From NCBI GenBank assembly GCA_001825665.1, contig MHXZ01000067.1, positions 1 through 64,000 of the forward strand: a stretch of 64,000 bases of DNA, read 5' to 3'. Position numbers and translations under genes: made by a program. Position 1 is the first letter of the stretch, and each line of letters begins with the position of its first letter. This document shows, one piece after another, positions 1 to 9,171 of the stretch. Below the pieces are notes generated by a model that saw only the letters and a program-made list of their open reading frames with translations, searched no databases and was not told the DNA's origin. This DNA is from Planctomycetes bacterium GWF2_41_51 (GTDB taxonomy: Bacteria > Planctomycetota > Phycisphaerae > Sedimentisphaerales > UBA12454).

Positions 1-123
1 CGTGATTTTTTAAAATTTTGTTCAAAAAAGTACAAATAAAAAGTTAATAAAAAAAATTATTGTCAAAAAGGCAATTTTTAGAGGTTGCCATAAGTTTTAA
101 ATTTTTAATTTTGGTTTTAAGCT

Positions 124-2535
124 TTAAGTTATTTTTTCAAAGGGCCACATCTCCAACCCGCCATCGAGAAACTTTACATCCCGAAATCCCTGGTGCTTCA
201 AAATTATCGCCGCCTCATACCCGCGCAGCGAATAATTACAAAACGCCACAACAGTCCGCTCCTTCTTCAATTCCACAAATCGCGACCGTAGCGACGCAAG
301 CGGAATAAACACCGCCCCCTCAAGCCGCTGCTGCCGATACTCCGCCGGCGTCCGCACATCCAATAAAATAAAATCCTTCTTTTCCGCAATCCACTGCCGC
401 ACCGTCCGCGGCCCAACCCCCTCAACTAGCCCGTCAAGTTTATTCCTCGCAACATTCGCCGCCGTAATAATATTATCGATCACCGGCGCATAAGGCGGCG
501 CATAACACAAATCAAGATTCGCAATTTTATCAACCGTCATCTTCCCCGCAATCGCCGTCGCCGCAACATCAATTCGCTTAACCGTATCGCCCGCCCCAAT
601 CGCCTGCGCACCAAGCAGCCTCCGCGACCCCGCATCCACCACCAGTTTCATCATCACAACTTCTGCCCCAGTCACAAAATGTTCCCGATCCGGCGCCGGC
701 ACAAGCACTGTAACAACATCGAACCCCGCCTGCTTCGCCATAAATTCCGTCAGACCCGTCAGCGCAACATTATAATCGAAGACCTTGCATGCAACCGACC
801 CAAGTATCGGCCCAAAAGAATCGTCCCTTCCGCAAATATTCACTGCCGCCACCCGCCCCTGTTTATTCGCCGTCGAACCAAGCGGAAAATAAATCGGCTT
901 CCCCGTTATCATCTCCACATTCTCCACGCAATCCCCAGCCGCATAAATATCTTCGTCGCTCGTCTGCATTTTCTCATTCACTTTTATCGCGCCCGTAATC
1001 CCAATCTCAAGCCCAGCTTTTTTGGCAAGCGAAACATTCGGCCGATTCCCAACAGCGATAATCACCATATCTGCCGGATAAGTCCCCTCATTTGTTACAA
1101 CAGATTTTACACTATCAGTTCCCTCAAATTTCTCAACGCACGTATTTGTCAGCACCCGCACACCATGCGCTTCAAGCTGGTTTTCCACAAGCAAACCCAT
1201 TTCAACATCAAGCAGCCGGAAAATCTGAGGCAAACATTCAACTATTGTAACCCGGCATCCCTTTCTAACCAGCGCCTCAGTCATCTCAATTCCAATAAGT
1301 CCCCCGCCGACAATCACGACATCTCGTGCCTTCCCTCTATCCAGCGCCGCCTTAATCCCTTCCGCATCCGAAACACCGTGCAGTGTAAAAATATTCCCAA
1401 GCTCAATCCCCTCAAACGCAGGCTTAATCGGCTCAGAACCCGTCGCAATCACCAGCTTATCATATTCCAAAACCGATTCCAAACCATCAACAAGCTTCCT
1501 CACCCGCACGCGCTTATTCGCCCGGTCGATTTCAAACGCCTCAGTCTGATTCAAAAGATGAACGTTCTTCACCTGCTGAAAAAATATCGGGTCTCGAACA
1601 ACCCCCGCCGGAGAACTCATCAATTCCCGCTGGTCCTTCACAGCCCCGCTTATATAATAAGGCAAACCGCACCCCGCATAAGACAGTAGCCGCCCCATCT
1701 CGACAATCGTTACATCCGCATCCGGCACGAGCCGCATTATCTTCGCCGCAGCTTTCGGCCCTGCCGCAACTCCCCCGACAATCACAACCTTCATCGGCTT
1801 TTTCTTCTCAGCCGTTTCTTCCGCTTCTGTCTTTTCCGCAGCCGCAAGCCCGACTATAACTTCCGTCCCGCCCAGATGCGATTTCTCTATATGAACATTT
1901 CCGCCGGTCGCCTCGACAATCGTCTTCACAAACGATAGCCCAAGCCCTGTCCCCGGCCGCGAAGACGCGTGCGCTCCAGCCGTCCTGAAAAATGGCAAAA
2001 ATACTTTTTCACGATTCTCTTCCGATATCCCAATCCCCGAATCCGCAATCCGAACCTCGAACATATTCGTCGGCTCGTTATATAAAAGAATCATCTCAAT
2101 CTGCCCGTTATCAGGAGTGTACTTAACCGCATTGGAAAGAATCGCTTCGAGCATTTCCGTCATTGCCGCCGCACTCCCGACGACATAAGCGGGTTCGACA
2201 TTTATCTTCGCTGTAAGATTTATATTGTGTTTGCTTGCCTTTTCGTTATAAACCGCCGATGCTTTGCGAACAATCGTCGAAAGTTCAGTTCTGCCCTGAA
2301 ATGTCGATGGCTCATTGATAGCTCGTGAAATAGTTAGCAGCCGTTGTGCGGTAACAAGAGTATCATCGCAGCTTGCGATAGCTCGTTGAATAAGGTCTTT
2401 CTGCTTTGGAGAGATGGGCCCTGCGAATTCCCCCATAAGAGTTTGCAGGATTGTCCCGATAGAGGCCATTGGTCCTTTTAGCTGATGTGCGACCAGTGCC
2501 GCAAATTTCAAAGGGTCTGATATGATATTCTTCAT
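124..2535 (-). CDS. Histidine kinase - CoA-disulfide reductase-like flavoprotein - rhodanese fusion
   Basis: One uninterrupted 803-residue frame holds three modules. Residues 1-228 form a soluble histidine kinase: phospho-acceptor His17 (HQLKGP), N box around Asn135, DSGIGI at 165-170 and GTGLGL at about 195-200. A Glu/Lys-rich linker (229-247) leads to Met248, where an FAD/NAD(P)H disulfide reductase starts (VIVGGVAAG). It carries the CoA-disulfide-reductase active-site pattern with Cys289 in CGLPYY and a second nucleotide fold (VVIVGGGLIGIE). A rhodanese domain closes the protein, with Cys766 in CNYSLRG. CoADR-rhodanese fusions are a known family; the kinase fused in front is not an arrangement I know. 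There is no membrane segment or classical sensor domain, so I infer that the redox module may be the sensor. No clear Shine-Dalgarno precedes the ATG. A separate translation start at Met248 cannot be excluded. Confidence 0.9.
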   Translation of the reverse strand: MKNIISDPLKFAALVAHQLKGPMASIGTILQTLMGEFAGPISPKQKDLIQRAIASCDDTLVTAQRLLTISRAINEPSTFQGRTELSTIVRKASAVYNEKASKHNINLTAKINVEPAYVVGSAAAMTEMLEAILSNAVKYTPDNGQIEMILLYNEPTNMFEVRIADSGIGISEENREKVFLPFFRTAGAHASSRPGTGLGLSFVKTIVEATGGNVHIEKSHLGGTEVIVGLAAAEKTEAEETAEKKKPMKVVIVGGVAAGPKAAAKIMRLVPDADVTIVEMGRLLSYAGCGLPYYISGAVKDQRELMSSPAGVVRDPIFFQQVKNVHLLNQTEAFEIDRANKRVRVRKLVDGLESVLEYDKLVIATGSEPIKPAFEGIELGNIFTLHGVSDAEGIKAALDRGKARDVVIVGGGLIGIEMTEALVRKGCRVTIVECLPQIFRLLDVEMGLLVENQLEAHGVRVLTNTCVEKFEGTDSVKSVVTNEGTYPADMVIIAVGNRPNVSLAKKAGLEIGITGAIKVNEKMQTSDEDIYAAGDCVENVEMITGKPIYFPLGSTANKQGRVAAVNICGRDDSFGPILGSVACKVFDYNVALTGLTEFMAKQAGFDVVTVLVPAPDREHFVTGAEVVMMKLVVDAGSRRLLGAQAIGAGDTVKRIDVAATAIAGKMTVDKIANLDLCYAPPYAPVIDNIITAANVARNKLDGLVEGVGPRTVRQWIAEKKDFILLDVRTPAEYRQQRLEGAVFIPLASLRSRFVELKKERTVVAFCNYSLRGYEAAIILKHQGFRDVKFLDGGLEMWPFEKIT

Positions 2536-2716
2536 GGGTAATATAATATATTATATTATAAAAAATTCAAACTTGAATTTTATTTAACCCCCTGGCATCC
2601 CGCTGCACCAAAGGCTGGCGGAATTAAGTCCAGGAGGCTAAATATATAATTGCTTTTTTGAGGCTTTTTCTGGTATTCTGTCGGAATAGAACTGATTTTG
2701 TTTGGTGCGGCATATT

Positions 2717-3355
2717 ATGATAAAGTTCGATAATGTCGATTTGGCATACAATGGCAAAAAGGTCTTTGCCGGTCTTTCGCTTGAAATAAAAGAAGGCGAA
2801 AAGGTTGCGATTTCAGGTAGGTCGGGAATCGGCAAATCATCTCTTTTTTCACTTATTCTCGGGTTTACTGAGCCGGCTAAAGGCAAAGTATTATTCAATG
2901 GTATATGTGTTGATGAAAAGACTGCGTGGAATGTTCGCAAACAGATATCATTTATCGATCAGGATGTGAGTGTCGGTGTAAATAAGGTTTCCGAGTGGAT
3001 ATCGTTTGTTGCGGGGCTGAAATCGAATTCGGCCATTGACTTCGGGGAAAAGAAAGTCAAAGAACTAATGAGCTTTTTTGAGCTTGATCACAGCTTTTTT
3101 AACAAAAATATTTCAGACCTGTCCGGAGGTGAGAGACAGAGGATTGCGATAATTCTTTCCGCTCTGCTTGGGAGAAAGATTTTTCTTCTCGATGAGGTTA
3201 CATCGGCACTGGATAAACATTTGAAGAAGAAAGCGGCGGATTTCTTCATCGGGAAAAAAGAATGGACGGTTTTGATTATATCGCACGACAGCGTGTGGGT
3301 TGAGAATACTCCTGTAAAGGTTTTTGATTTGGAGGCAGGCAAATGGAAACAGTAG
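2717..3355 (+). CDS. fetA: ABC transporter ATPase, FetA-like
   Basis: ATPase subunit of a FetAB/YbbLM-type exporter, which in E. coli is implicated in iron export. The 212-residue protein has a Walker A (GRSGIGKSSL), signature (LSGGERQR) and Walker B (IFLLDEVTSALD). I chose the ATG at 2717 because it gives the usual MIKFDNVDL beginning; an upstream in-frame TTG at 2702 would add five unconvincing residues. Its 3' end overlaps the permease gene by 13 bases, which indicates translational coupling. The pairing with a UPF0014 permease is what identifies it; the ATPase alone would be generic. The actual metal is inferred from the family. Confidence 0.85.
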   Translation: MIKFDNVDLAYNGKKVFAGLSLEIKEGEKVAISGRSGIGKSSLFSLILGFTEPAKGKVLFNGICVDEKTAWNVRKQISFIDQDVSVGVNKVSEWISFVAGLKSNSAIDFGEKKVKELMSFFELDHSFFNKNISDLSGGERQRIAIILSALLGRKIFLLDEVTSALDKHLKKKAADFFIGKKEWTVLIISHDSVWVENTPVKVFDLEAGKWKQ

Positions 3356-4140
3356 ATATTTCCACCTTTTCGCTATTGCTGGCATTTATACTGCTTTTAA
3401 TACCTGTACTTTTGAGCCGGTTTTATGGGCTGGGACTTATCGGGGACCTATTAAGTTCTGTCGCAAGGATGTCTGTTCAGCTTCTGCTTATAGGTGTGTT
3501 CTTAAAATACCTGTTTGTGTGGAACAACGGTCTAGTAAATTTATCATGGCTTGCGGTGATGATACTTGTCGCGGTATTTTCGGCGATACGCAGTTCGGCA
3601 ATGAAGCCCGTTAAGGTCCTTGTGCCAATCTTTGTCGCGTTTTCGGCTGCGACTTTTGTGATTGTATTTTATCTTAATTATTTTGTTATCAAGCTCGATG
3701 ATGTTTTCGATGCAAGATATTTAATCGTACTTGGAGGGATGCTGCTGGGCAATTCATTGCGAGGCAATATTGTGGGCATCGATCATTTTTACAGGAGCAT
3801 AAGGAAGGACACGAAAAAGTATTTATATGTGCTGTCGCTTGGAGCGACTCATCATGAGGCATTGCTTACTTATTTGCGGGAGAGTGTAAGGCTTGCACTT
3901 AAGCCAACGATTGCAGCTATGGCGACGATGGGGATCGTTTCTCTTCCGGGTATGATGACGGGCGTTATATTAGGAGGAACAAGCCCGGAAGTGGCAATCA
4001 AATATCAAATAATGATTATGATCGGTATTGCTGCCAGCACTACTATCAGCGTTGTACTTACTATTATTATGACTTTACCTGTATGTTTTACAAAATACGG
4101 CACTTTAAAGAACGATATTTTTGTGAGCGGATCTATTTAG
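3343..4140 (+). CDS. fetB: UPF0014 family permease, FetB-like
   Basis: Membrane subunit of the exporter formed with the overlapping ATPase gene. The 265-residue protein is highly hydrophobic with about seven predicted membrane segments. It carries the family hallmark region GATHHEALLTYLRESVR followed by MATMGIVSLPGMMTG and ILGGTSP, typical of UPF0014/YbbM. The start lies inside the end of the ATPase gene and has a good ribosome site (GGAGG, about 8 bases upstream). Transport of iron is known for the E. coli relative and is assumed here by homology. Confidence 0.88.
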   Translation: METVDISTFSLLLAFILLLIPVLLSRFYGLGLIGDLLSSVARMSVQLLLIGVFLKYLFVWNNGLVNLSWLAVMILVAVFSAIRSSAMKPVKVLVPIFVAFSAATFVIVFYLNYFVIKLDDVFDARYLIVLGGMLLGNSLRGNIVGIDHFYRSIRKDTKKYLYVLSLGATHHEALLTYLRESVRLALKPTIAAMATMGIVSLPGMMTGVILGGTSPEVAIKYQIMIMIGIAASTTISVVLTIIMTLPVCFTKYGTLKNDIFVSGSI

Positions 4141-4208
4141 CTGCTGCCTTGTAAAAATCAGCAATCCCCCCTATGTATTTTCAAATCTTATAGATATACA
4201 ATTATATA

Positions 4209-5426
4209 ATGGGTAAAGAAACCAGAGTAGTAAGGCTTGAGGATTTTGAGCCGCTAATCGGCGGTAAATCAATTGAGCGCATCAGGAAAAAGGCGGCGAA
4301 GTTCCAGGGATTTCATGTTGTTAATATAAATTCAACATATTACGGCGGCGGAGTTGCTGAACTGCTTTCATCAATGACGCTGCTGATGAACGGAATTGGA
4401 ATCAAAGCGGGATGGCGCGTGATGCAGGGTTCGCCGGATTATTTCAGCATAACAAAGAAAATGCACAATGCACTTCAGGGCGATGATATAAATTTAAGCA
4501 AAAGAAAAATCGAATTGTATGAAGAGATTGTTGAAGAGAATTCAATTCGTAATCATCTTGGCCATGAAATGGTGATTGTACATGACCCACAGCCTTTGCC
4601 GATGGTAAAACATTATAAGAAACATGGGCCATGGGTTTGGCGATGTCATCTTGATATGAGCAATCCGAACAAGGAATTGTGGAATTATTTAACGCCGATA
4701 ATTGAGAAATACGATGCTGTGATTTTTAGTTTGCAGGAATATCAGAAAAAACTTGAGACGCCGCAGTTGTTCTTTATGCCGGCGATAAATCCATTTTCAA
4801 TAAAAAACAAAGAAATGAGCGAGCGGGAAATACGGGAAAGGCTGGGGCATTATAATATACCGACAGATTTGCCGCTGGTAGTGCAGGTTTCGCGGTTCGA
4901 TTCTTGGAAAGACCCGCAGGGAGTAATCGAGGCGTTTAAATTAGCACAGAAGGAAGTGAAAGCAACGCTTGTACTTCTTGGTAATGTCGCAACGGACGAC
5001 CCGGAAGGTGTGGAAGTTTATCAATCGCTTTTGGATAGTCAAAATGAACGAATCATAATTTTAAGTGTGGAGGATACTGCGCTTGTAAATGCGCTGCAGA
5101 GGCACGCGGCGGTTGTTTTGCAGAAATCGATTCGAGAGGGTTTCGGGCTGACTGTAACGGAGGCGATGTGGAAAGGCGCAGCGGTTATCGGCGGGAATGC
5201 GGGCGGGATTCGGTATCAGATTAGAGATGGTGAGAACGGATTTCTTGTTTCGAGCATTGAAGAGGCAGCACGAAGAATTGTTGAACTTATTAAAGATAAA
5301 CGGCTGCGGAAGAATATGGGGAGGAAAGCGAGAGAAACGGTGAAGAGACAATTTTTGATGACACGGCTGCTGGAACAGTATCTTGATATGTTCGCATCAT
5401 TTGAGACGATTTATAGATTAAGATAA
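4209..5426 (+). CDS. treT: Trehalose synthase TreT-like glycosyltransferase (GT4)
   Basis: Predicted to join NDP-glucose and glucose into trehalose (reversible), as for archaeal and thermophile TreT. The 405-residue GT-B protein starts with the family features FHVVNINSTYYGGGVAELL and a conserved HNALQG stretch. The C-terminal nucleotide-sugar half has SRFDSWKDPQG and an EGFGLTVTEAMWKG acceptor motif with the paired Glu residues of GT4 enzymes. An ATG only a few bases after an AT-rich TATACA stretch suggests a short or absent leader. The next gene, of the GalT family, begins 2 bases after the stop, so the two are probably one operon in sugar-nucleotide metabolism. The window also encodes a separate OtsAB fusion, a second trehalose route. 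Confidence 0.85.
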   Translation: MGKETRVVRLEDFEPLIGGKSIERIRKKAAKFQGFHVVNINSTYYGGGVAELLSSMTLLMNGIGIKAGWRVMQGSPDYFSITKKMHNALQGDDINLSKRKIELYEEIVEENSIRNHLGHEMVIVHDPQPLPMVKHYKKHGPWVWRCHLDMSNPNKELWNYLTPIIEKYDAVIFSLQEYQKKLETPQLFFMPAINPFSIKNKEMSEREIRERLGHYNIPTDLPLVVQVSRFDSWKDPQGVIEAFKLAQKEVKATLVLLGNVATDDPEGVEVYQSLLDSQNERIIILSVEDTALVNALQRHAAVVLQKSIREGFGLTVTEAMWKGAAVIGGNAGGIRYQIRDGENGFLVSSIEEAARRIVELIKDKRLRKNMGRKARETVKRQFLMTRLLEQYLDMFASFETIYRLR

Positions 5427-5428
5427 AA

Positions 5429-6451
5429 ATGGCAGGGATAATAAGACAGAATATTCTGACACAGCAATGGGTTGTATATGCAATCGACCGGGCGAACAGG
5501 CCGATGCAAATGGAGGAATCAAAGACGCCGAAATCGGATGAGCTGCCGCAATTGGATGTTCGATGCCCTTTCTGTCCGGGGAATGAAGAACAGCTTCCGG
5601 GGATCCTTTATGAAAAGAAAGGTGGGAAAAACGGAGGGTGGAGTACGCGGGCGGTGCTGAATAAATATTCGGCGTTGACTGACGAGAAAGACATCGAGGA
5701 ATACAAGATGGGGATTTACAGGAGCGTAACAGCGTTTGGCAGAAATGAAGTGATAATTGAAAATCCGCTGCATAACATCGATATAACACAAATGCGGCAG
5801 GAACAAGTGGAGCAAATAATCGATACATATCTTAACCGTTATAATTATTTTTATGGCACATACAGTGATATTCAAAATGTAATAATTTTCCGCAACCACG
5901 GAACGGCATCGGGAACATCGCTGATTCATCCGCATTCGCAAATAGCGGGAATTGCTGTTATGCCAAAGTTTATCAGCGACAGAGAAATGACCTCGAAAAA
6001 TTATTATCAGGAAAACAAGCGGTGCCTGATGTGCGATATCCTTGAATTCGAGCAGGAAGACAATCAAAGACTTGTATATCAGAATAAAACTTTTTTCTGC
6101 TTTGTGCCATTCGCGGCGGAAGTGCCGTTCGAAATATGGATTGCACCAAAGACACATCAGGGAGATTTTAAAAATATCAGCAAAATTGAATGCAGCGATT
6201 TTGCGGATGCACTAAAGACAGCACTTTCGCGGCTGACCATCAGACTGGATGACCCGGATTATAATTATGTGATTTATTCGTGCTCACGGGGCGAGGATAA
6301 AGCGCATTTTCTGCATTGGTACGTACGAATCAGGCCGAGGACTGTAACTACGGCGGGATTTGAAATCGGCACGGGTATGCATATTAATCCGAACCTGCCG
6401 GAATCTGACGCGAAGATATTACGAGGAGAGGCGTCAAGACTTCCGGATTAA
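5429..6451 (+). CDS. galT: Galactose-1-phosphate uridylyltransferase family protein
   Basis: HIT-superfamily nucleotidyltransferase of the GalT family (340 residues). The catalytic motif HPHSQ is at residues 167-171, with His169 expected to be the uridylylated nucleophile. Two CxxC pairs, CPFCPGNE near residue 46 and CLMCDILEF near 190, fit the metal site of GalT enzymes. It sits 2 bases behind the treT-like gene, which suggests it supplies or recycles the sugar nucleotide used there. Related enzymes in this family act as phosphorylases on ADP- or UDP-sugars, so strict galactose specificity is not proven. Confidence 0.85.
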   Translation: MAGIIRQNILTQQWVVYAIDRANRPMQMEESKTPKSDELPQLDVRCPFCPGNEEQLPGILYEKKGGKNGGWSTRAVLNKYSALTDEKDIEEYKMGIYRSVTAFGRNEVIIENPLHNIDITQMRQEQVEQIIDTYLNRYNYFYGTYSDIQNVIIFRNHGTASGTSLIHPHSQIAGIAVMPKFISDREMTSKNYYQENKRCLMCDILEFEQEDNQRLVYQNKTFFCFVPFAAEVPFEIWIAPKTHQGDFKNISKIECSDFADALKTALSRLTIRLDDPDYNYVIYSCSRGEDKAHFLHWYVRIRPRTVTTAGFEIGTGMHINPNLPESDAKILRGEASRLPD

Positions 6452-6475
6452 AGGTTCGGCAGGTTTTCATACATA

Positions 6476-6504
6476 TTGTCATATCTATAAAGACTTTTTA
6501 TAAT
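6476..6504 (+). promoter_or_regulatory. Sigma-70-type promoter for the DUF3795 gene
   Basis: TTGTCA at 6476-6481 and TATAAT at 6499-6504 are separated by exactly 17 bases, in the gap before the DUF3795 gene. The expected transcript would start near 6511 and include the ribosome site AAAGGA just before the ATG at 6533. Confidence 0.6.
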
Positions 6505-6532
6505 GATGTAAATTTATTCTGAAAGGATTGCG

Positions 6533-6979
6533 ATGAGGAAAACAGATTTGGTCGCTTACTGCGGATTGTATTGCGCGATATGTCCGGGATATACGCAGGT
6601 TCCTGCTGACCTCGCAAAGGAATTAAAGACAGCACTGGCAAAGGGTAAATTTGAAAAGGTGTCGGATTTTCTGGCAAAGATGCCGGCGTTTGAGGGCTTC
6701 AAATTTTACAAGCAGGGAATCGAATTACTGAATTCGATAGCAAAATTGCGATGCAAAGGATGTCAACAAGGCGGCGGTTCGAGCGAATGCAAAATAAGGA
6801 TTTGCGCAAAGCAAAAGAAATACAAAGGATGCTGGGAATGCGGTGAATCAGAAAGCTGTGATAAATTTACGGTTATGCTTGAAGATAATGAAAAGACTTA
6901 CCAGAAAAATCTAAAAAAAATAAAAAGAAATGGACTGGAGAAATTTGTAAAAACAAAATCTAAAAAGATAAAAGCATAA
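6533..6979 (+). CDS. DUF3795 domain-containing Cys-rich protein
   Basis: A 148-residue protein of the DUF3795 family, function unknown. It begins with the family signature AYCGLYCAICPGY and continues with further Cys pairs (LRCKGCQQGG, CKIRICAKQKK, GCWECGESESC) that look like a metal-binding scaffold. The C-terminus is strongly basic (KKIKRNGLEKFVKTKSKKIKA). A ribosome site (AAAGGA) and a separate promoter suggest it is expressed alone. No catalytic role can be assigned from sequence. Confidence 0.85.
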   Translation: MRKTDLVAYCGLYCAICPGYTQVPADLAKELKTALAKGKFEKVSDFLAKMPAFEGFKFYKQGIELLNSIAKLRCKGCQQGGGSSECKIRICAKQKKYKGCWECGESESCDKFTVMLEDNEKTYQKNLKKIKRNGLEKFVKTKSKKIKA

Positions 6980-7061
6980 TTGATGATCATAAGTTCAAAA
7001 GTAAACGGAAACAGGGAGACTAACGAACTATAATCAGGAATTACAGCGAATAAAGATAAAG

Positions 7062-7089
7062 ATTATGCCCGCCAAACGACGGGCATAAT
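7062..7089 (-). terminator. Hairpin downstream of the CxxC microprotein gene
   Basis: A perfect 10-bp inverted repeat (ATTATGCCCG / CGGGCATAAT) with an 8-base loop lies 12 bases past the stop of the small minus-strand gene. Minus-strand sequence after it is U-rich but interrupted (CTTTATCTTTATT), so it is a probable, not ideal, intrinsic terminator. Confidence 0.5.
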
Positions 7090-7100
7090 TAGTAGGCCAA

Positions 7101-7274
7101 TTAACCGTTTTTCTTCTTCGAATAGCAGTTTTTGCAATAAACTGGTCTGCCTTCTTTTGGCTGGAATGGAACTTCACATTCTTGTGCGCATTCTGCACAG
7201 ACAGCTTTGTACATCTGGCGCGGTCCAAAACTTCTATTACTTCCGCCTTGACCGCCTCTGTTAAAATCTCTCAC
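7101..7274 (-). CDS. CxxC-x17-CxxC zinc-ribbon microprotein
   Basis: A 57-residue protein. A GTG start at 7274 preceded by GGAGAAA gives a Gly/Arg-rich leader, then a zinc ribbon: CAEC, exactly 17 residues, CKNC, ending in Lys-rich KKKNG. The spacing and the segment VPFQPKEGRPVYC match the small CxxC-x17-CxxC family (TIGR04272-like) common in environmental bacteria, proposed to bind zinc and perhaps nucleic acid. The role is unknown. An ATG at 7214 (MYKAVCAEC) could give a shorter form. Confidence 0.75.
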   Translation of the reverse strand: MRDFNRGGQGGSNRSFGPRQMYKAVCAECAQECEVPFQPKEGRPVYCKNCYSKKKNG

Positions 7275-7399
7275 GTGTTTTTCTCCGAAAAAACTAAAAC
7301 AATAAACATTTTATCCGCCCATAGCGGATATTTACAAGATGTTTTCTATACCATAATCATAAAAATTTGCAAGCAAATAAATATAAATTATTTAAAGAC

Positions 7400-8386
7400 T
7401 TACAGACTATTTGCGGCAGAGTTTCTTAGCAATAACCAGACGAAAAAGGGGCCTCCGAGCATCGAGGTTATGACGCCAACAGGAATCTCCGCGGGAGCAA
7501 TCAAAGTGCGTGCAAAAGTATCACAAAGAGCTAAAAAAGCGCCGCCAAAGAGGACGGAAGCGGCGGTTAAAATTTTGTTGTCATATCCGACGAGGAGACG
7601 GCAAATGTGCGGAGCCATCAAGCCGACAAAACCTATCGGGCCGCAATAAGCGACAACGACTGCGACCATAATTGAAGTAGCGAAGAAAATAATTTTTCTC
7701 GATTTGGCGACGTTGACACCTCGCGCAAGTGCGATCTCGTCGCTGATGCTCATTAAATTAAGATTTAGATTTTGCAGTGCAATAATTGAAACGCCGGCTG
7801 CGGTGAAAATGAAGAATATTATAGGAGTTTGAAAACCGGAAACATCGATGCTGCCCATAAGCCAGCGAATGACACGAAAAGATTGTGTAAAATCGCTGAT
7901 GTACTGGAGAAAGAGAATCAGACTTGAGAAAAAGAAATTAACGGCGACACCGGCGAGGAGCATTGTGCCGACGGAGAATCCTTTTTTTACTTTTGTGAAA
8001 CCATAGACCAGAAGCACGGCTGCGAGCGAACCTATGAATGAGAAGATAATTCCGCCGAAAGGAAGCTTCATCCAGGCTGCGAAAATCAGATACATCGCTG
8101 CGCCGAACGCGGCACCGGAAGAAATGCCGAGCGTAAAGGGTGTGGCCAGCGGATTTCTGAACATTGCCTGCAAAGCGACACCACAGCAGGCAAGAGCTGC
8201 GCCTGCGAGAAACGCGGTTAAAACACGCGGGAGACGAAGAGAATAGAATATCTGCGATTCAACCGATTCCATTTGAAAGTCGCTTAATACTTTAAATGGT
8301 ATGCGAACAGGGCCTATGAACGGCGAAATGACGATTACCGTCAATGCGAAAATACATATCAAAATAAATATAACTTTTTTTTTCAT
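7400..8386 (-). CDS. btuC: FecCD-family ABC permease, BtuC-like
   Basis: Inner-membrane permease of a class II importer for cobalamin or siderophore-type metal chelates. The 328-residue protein has about ten hydrophobic segments, the family stretch RLPRVLTAFLAGAALACCGVALQAMFRNPLATP near residue 50, and the coupling-helix region GPIGFVGLMAPHICRLLVG. Its start overlaps the stop of the ATPase gene by 4 bases (ATGA). Order of transcription is binding protein, ATPase, permease. Cobalamin is favoured over siderophores because the binding protein resembles BtuF. Confidence 0.85.
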   Translation of the reverse strand: MKKKVIFILICIFALTVIVISPFIGPVRIPFKVLSDFQMESVESQIFYSLRLPRVLTAFLAGAALACCGVALQAMFRNPLATPFTLGISSGAAFGAAMYLIFAAWMKLPFGGIIFSFIGSLAAVLLVYGFTKVKKGFSVGTMLLAGVAVNFFFSSLILFLQYISDFTQSFRVIRWLMGSIDVSGFQTPIIFFIFTAAGVSIIALQNLNLNLMSISDEIALARGVNVAKSRKIIFFATSIMVAVVVAYCGPIGFVGLMAPHICRLLVGYDNKILTAASVLFGGAFLALCDTFARTLIAPAEIPVGVITSMLGGPFFVWLLLRNSAANSL

Positions 8387-9171
8387 TCTATATAGTCTGG
8401 TACAATTAATTTCTGTCCTGTAACGGGGTGATTTGCGAAACTGAATTTTTTGGAATATATTTCTTCAAGAATTTTTTCATCCATAATTTCATCGGGACTG
8501 CCTGTAAAAACGATTCGGCCGTCGCGAAGAGCTATTATCGTATCAGCACTAAGAACAGCGGAATTTAAATCGTGGGTTACGCAGACGAGAGTCGTGCCGA
8601 AAGTTTTGTTGATTTTCATCAGCAGGGAATGGATGTCTCGCTGATGTTTGTAGTCGAGATAGGTAGCAGGTTCATCGAGCAGGAATATTTCGGCCTGCTG
8701 GGCAATCGCAGCGGCAATGCTGACCTGCTGACGCTCTCCACCGCTGAGGGTTGCCATCACCCTTTCGGCAAATCCGGTGGTTTGCGTCATTTCCATTGCA
8801 TCGGAAGCGAACTTTTCATCGCCGGGGCTTATTACGGAAAAGGGACTGAGGTGCGGGTATCTTGCCATTAAAATAAACTGGTGGACGGTAAATTGGATGT
8901 CTATCGGCAGAGACTGCGGGACGTAAGTCGCGATGGCGGCGAGTTTCTTTTGGGAATATTTTTTTATGCTCCTGTCTTTAACTTTTATTGTGCCGCTGAA
9001 GTCGTCGATGATTCGGCAAAGGCAGCGTAGAAGCGTTGTTTTGCCGGCGCCATTTGGGCCGACAATAAAAAGTCTGCGGCCGGCGGAAACTGAAAAGGAG
9101 AGATTATCCAAAATCCGTTTGCCTGATACCGTAAAAGCCAAGTTTTTAGTTTCTATTATCATCTGGAACAT
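8383..9171 (-). CDS. btuD: ABC importer ATPase, BtuD/FepC-like
   Basis: ATPase of the BtuCDF-type importer (262 residues). Walker A GPNGAGKTTLL near residue 40, signature LSGGERQQ, Walker B IFLLDEPATYLD and the switch His (VTHDLNSAV) are all present. The N-terminus overlaps the end of the binding-protein gene by 26 bases. The start may be the ATG at 9171 or the one at 9162 (MIIETKNLAF); neither has a clear ribosome site, consistent with coupled translation. Confidence 0.87.
   Translation of the reverse strand: MFQMIIETKNLAFTVSGKRILDNLSFSVSAGRRLFIVGPNGAGKTTLLRCLCRIIDDFSGTIKVKDRSIKKYSQKKLAAIATYVPQSLPIDIQFTVHQFILMARYPHLSPFSVISPGDEKFASDAMEMTQTTGFAERVMATLSGGERQQVSIAAAIAQQAEIFLLDEPATYLDYKHQRDIHSLLMKINKTFGTTLVCVTHDLNSAVLSADTIIALRDGRIVFTGSPDEIMDEKILEEIYSKKFSFANHPVTGQKLIVPDYIE

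Noticed and set aside
679-1689. Long plus-strand open frame inside the kinase-flavoenzyme gene
   Set aside because: It is antisense to a clearly conserved protein and its product is Arg/His/Asn-rich with no recognisable motif.
5519-6157. Minus-strand 212-codon open frame opposite the GalT-family gene
   Set aside because: Shadow of the conserved GalT coding frame; no domain or ribosome site.
7312-7330. TATCCGC/GCGGATA hairpin between the CxxC gene and btuC
   Set aside because: It is downstream of btuC on the minus strand but lacks a direct T run, so I do not call it a terminator.
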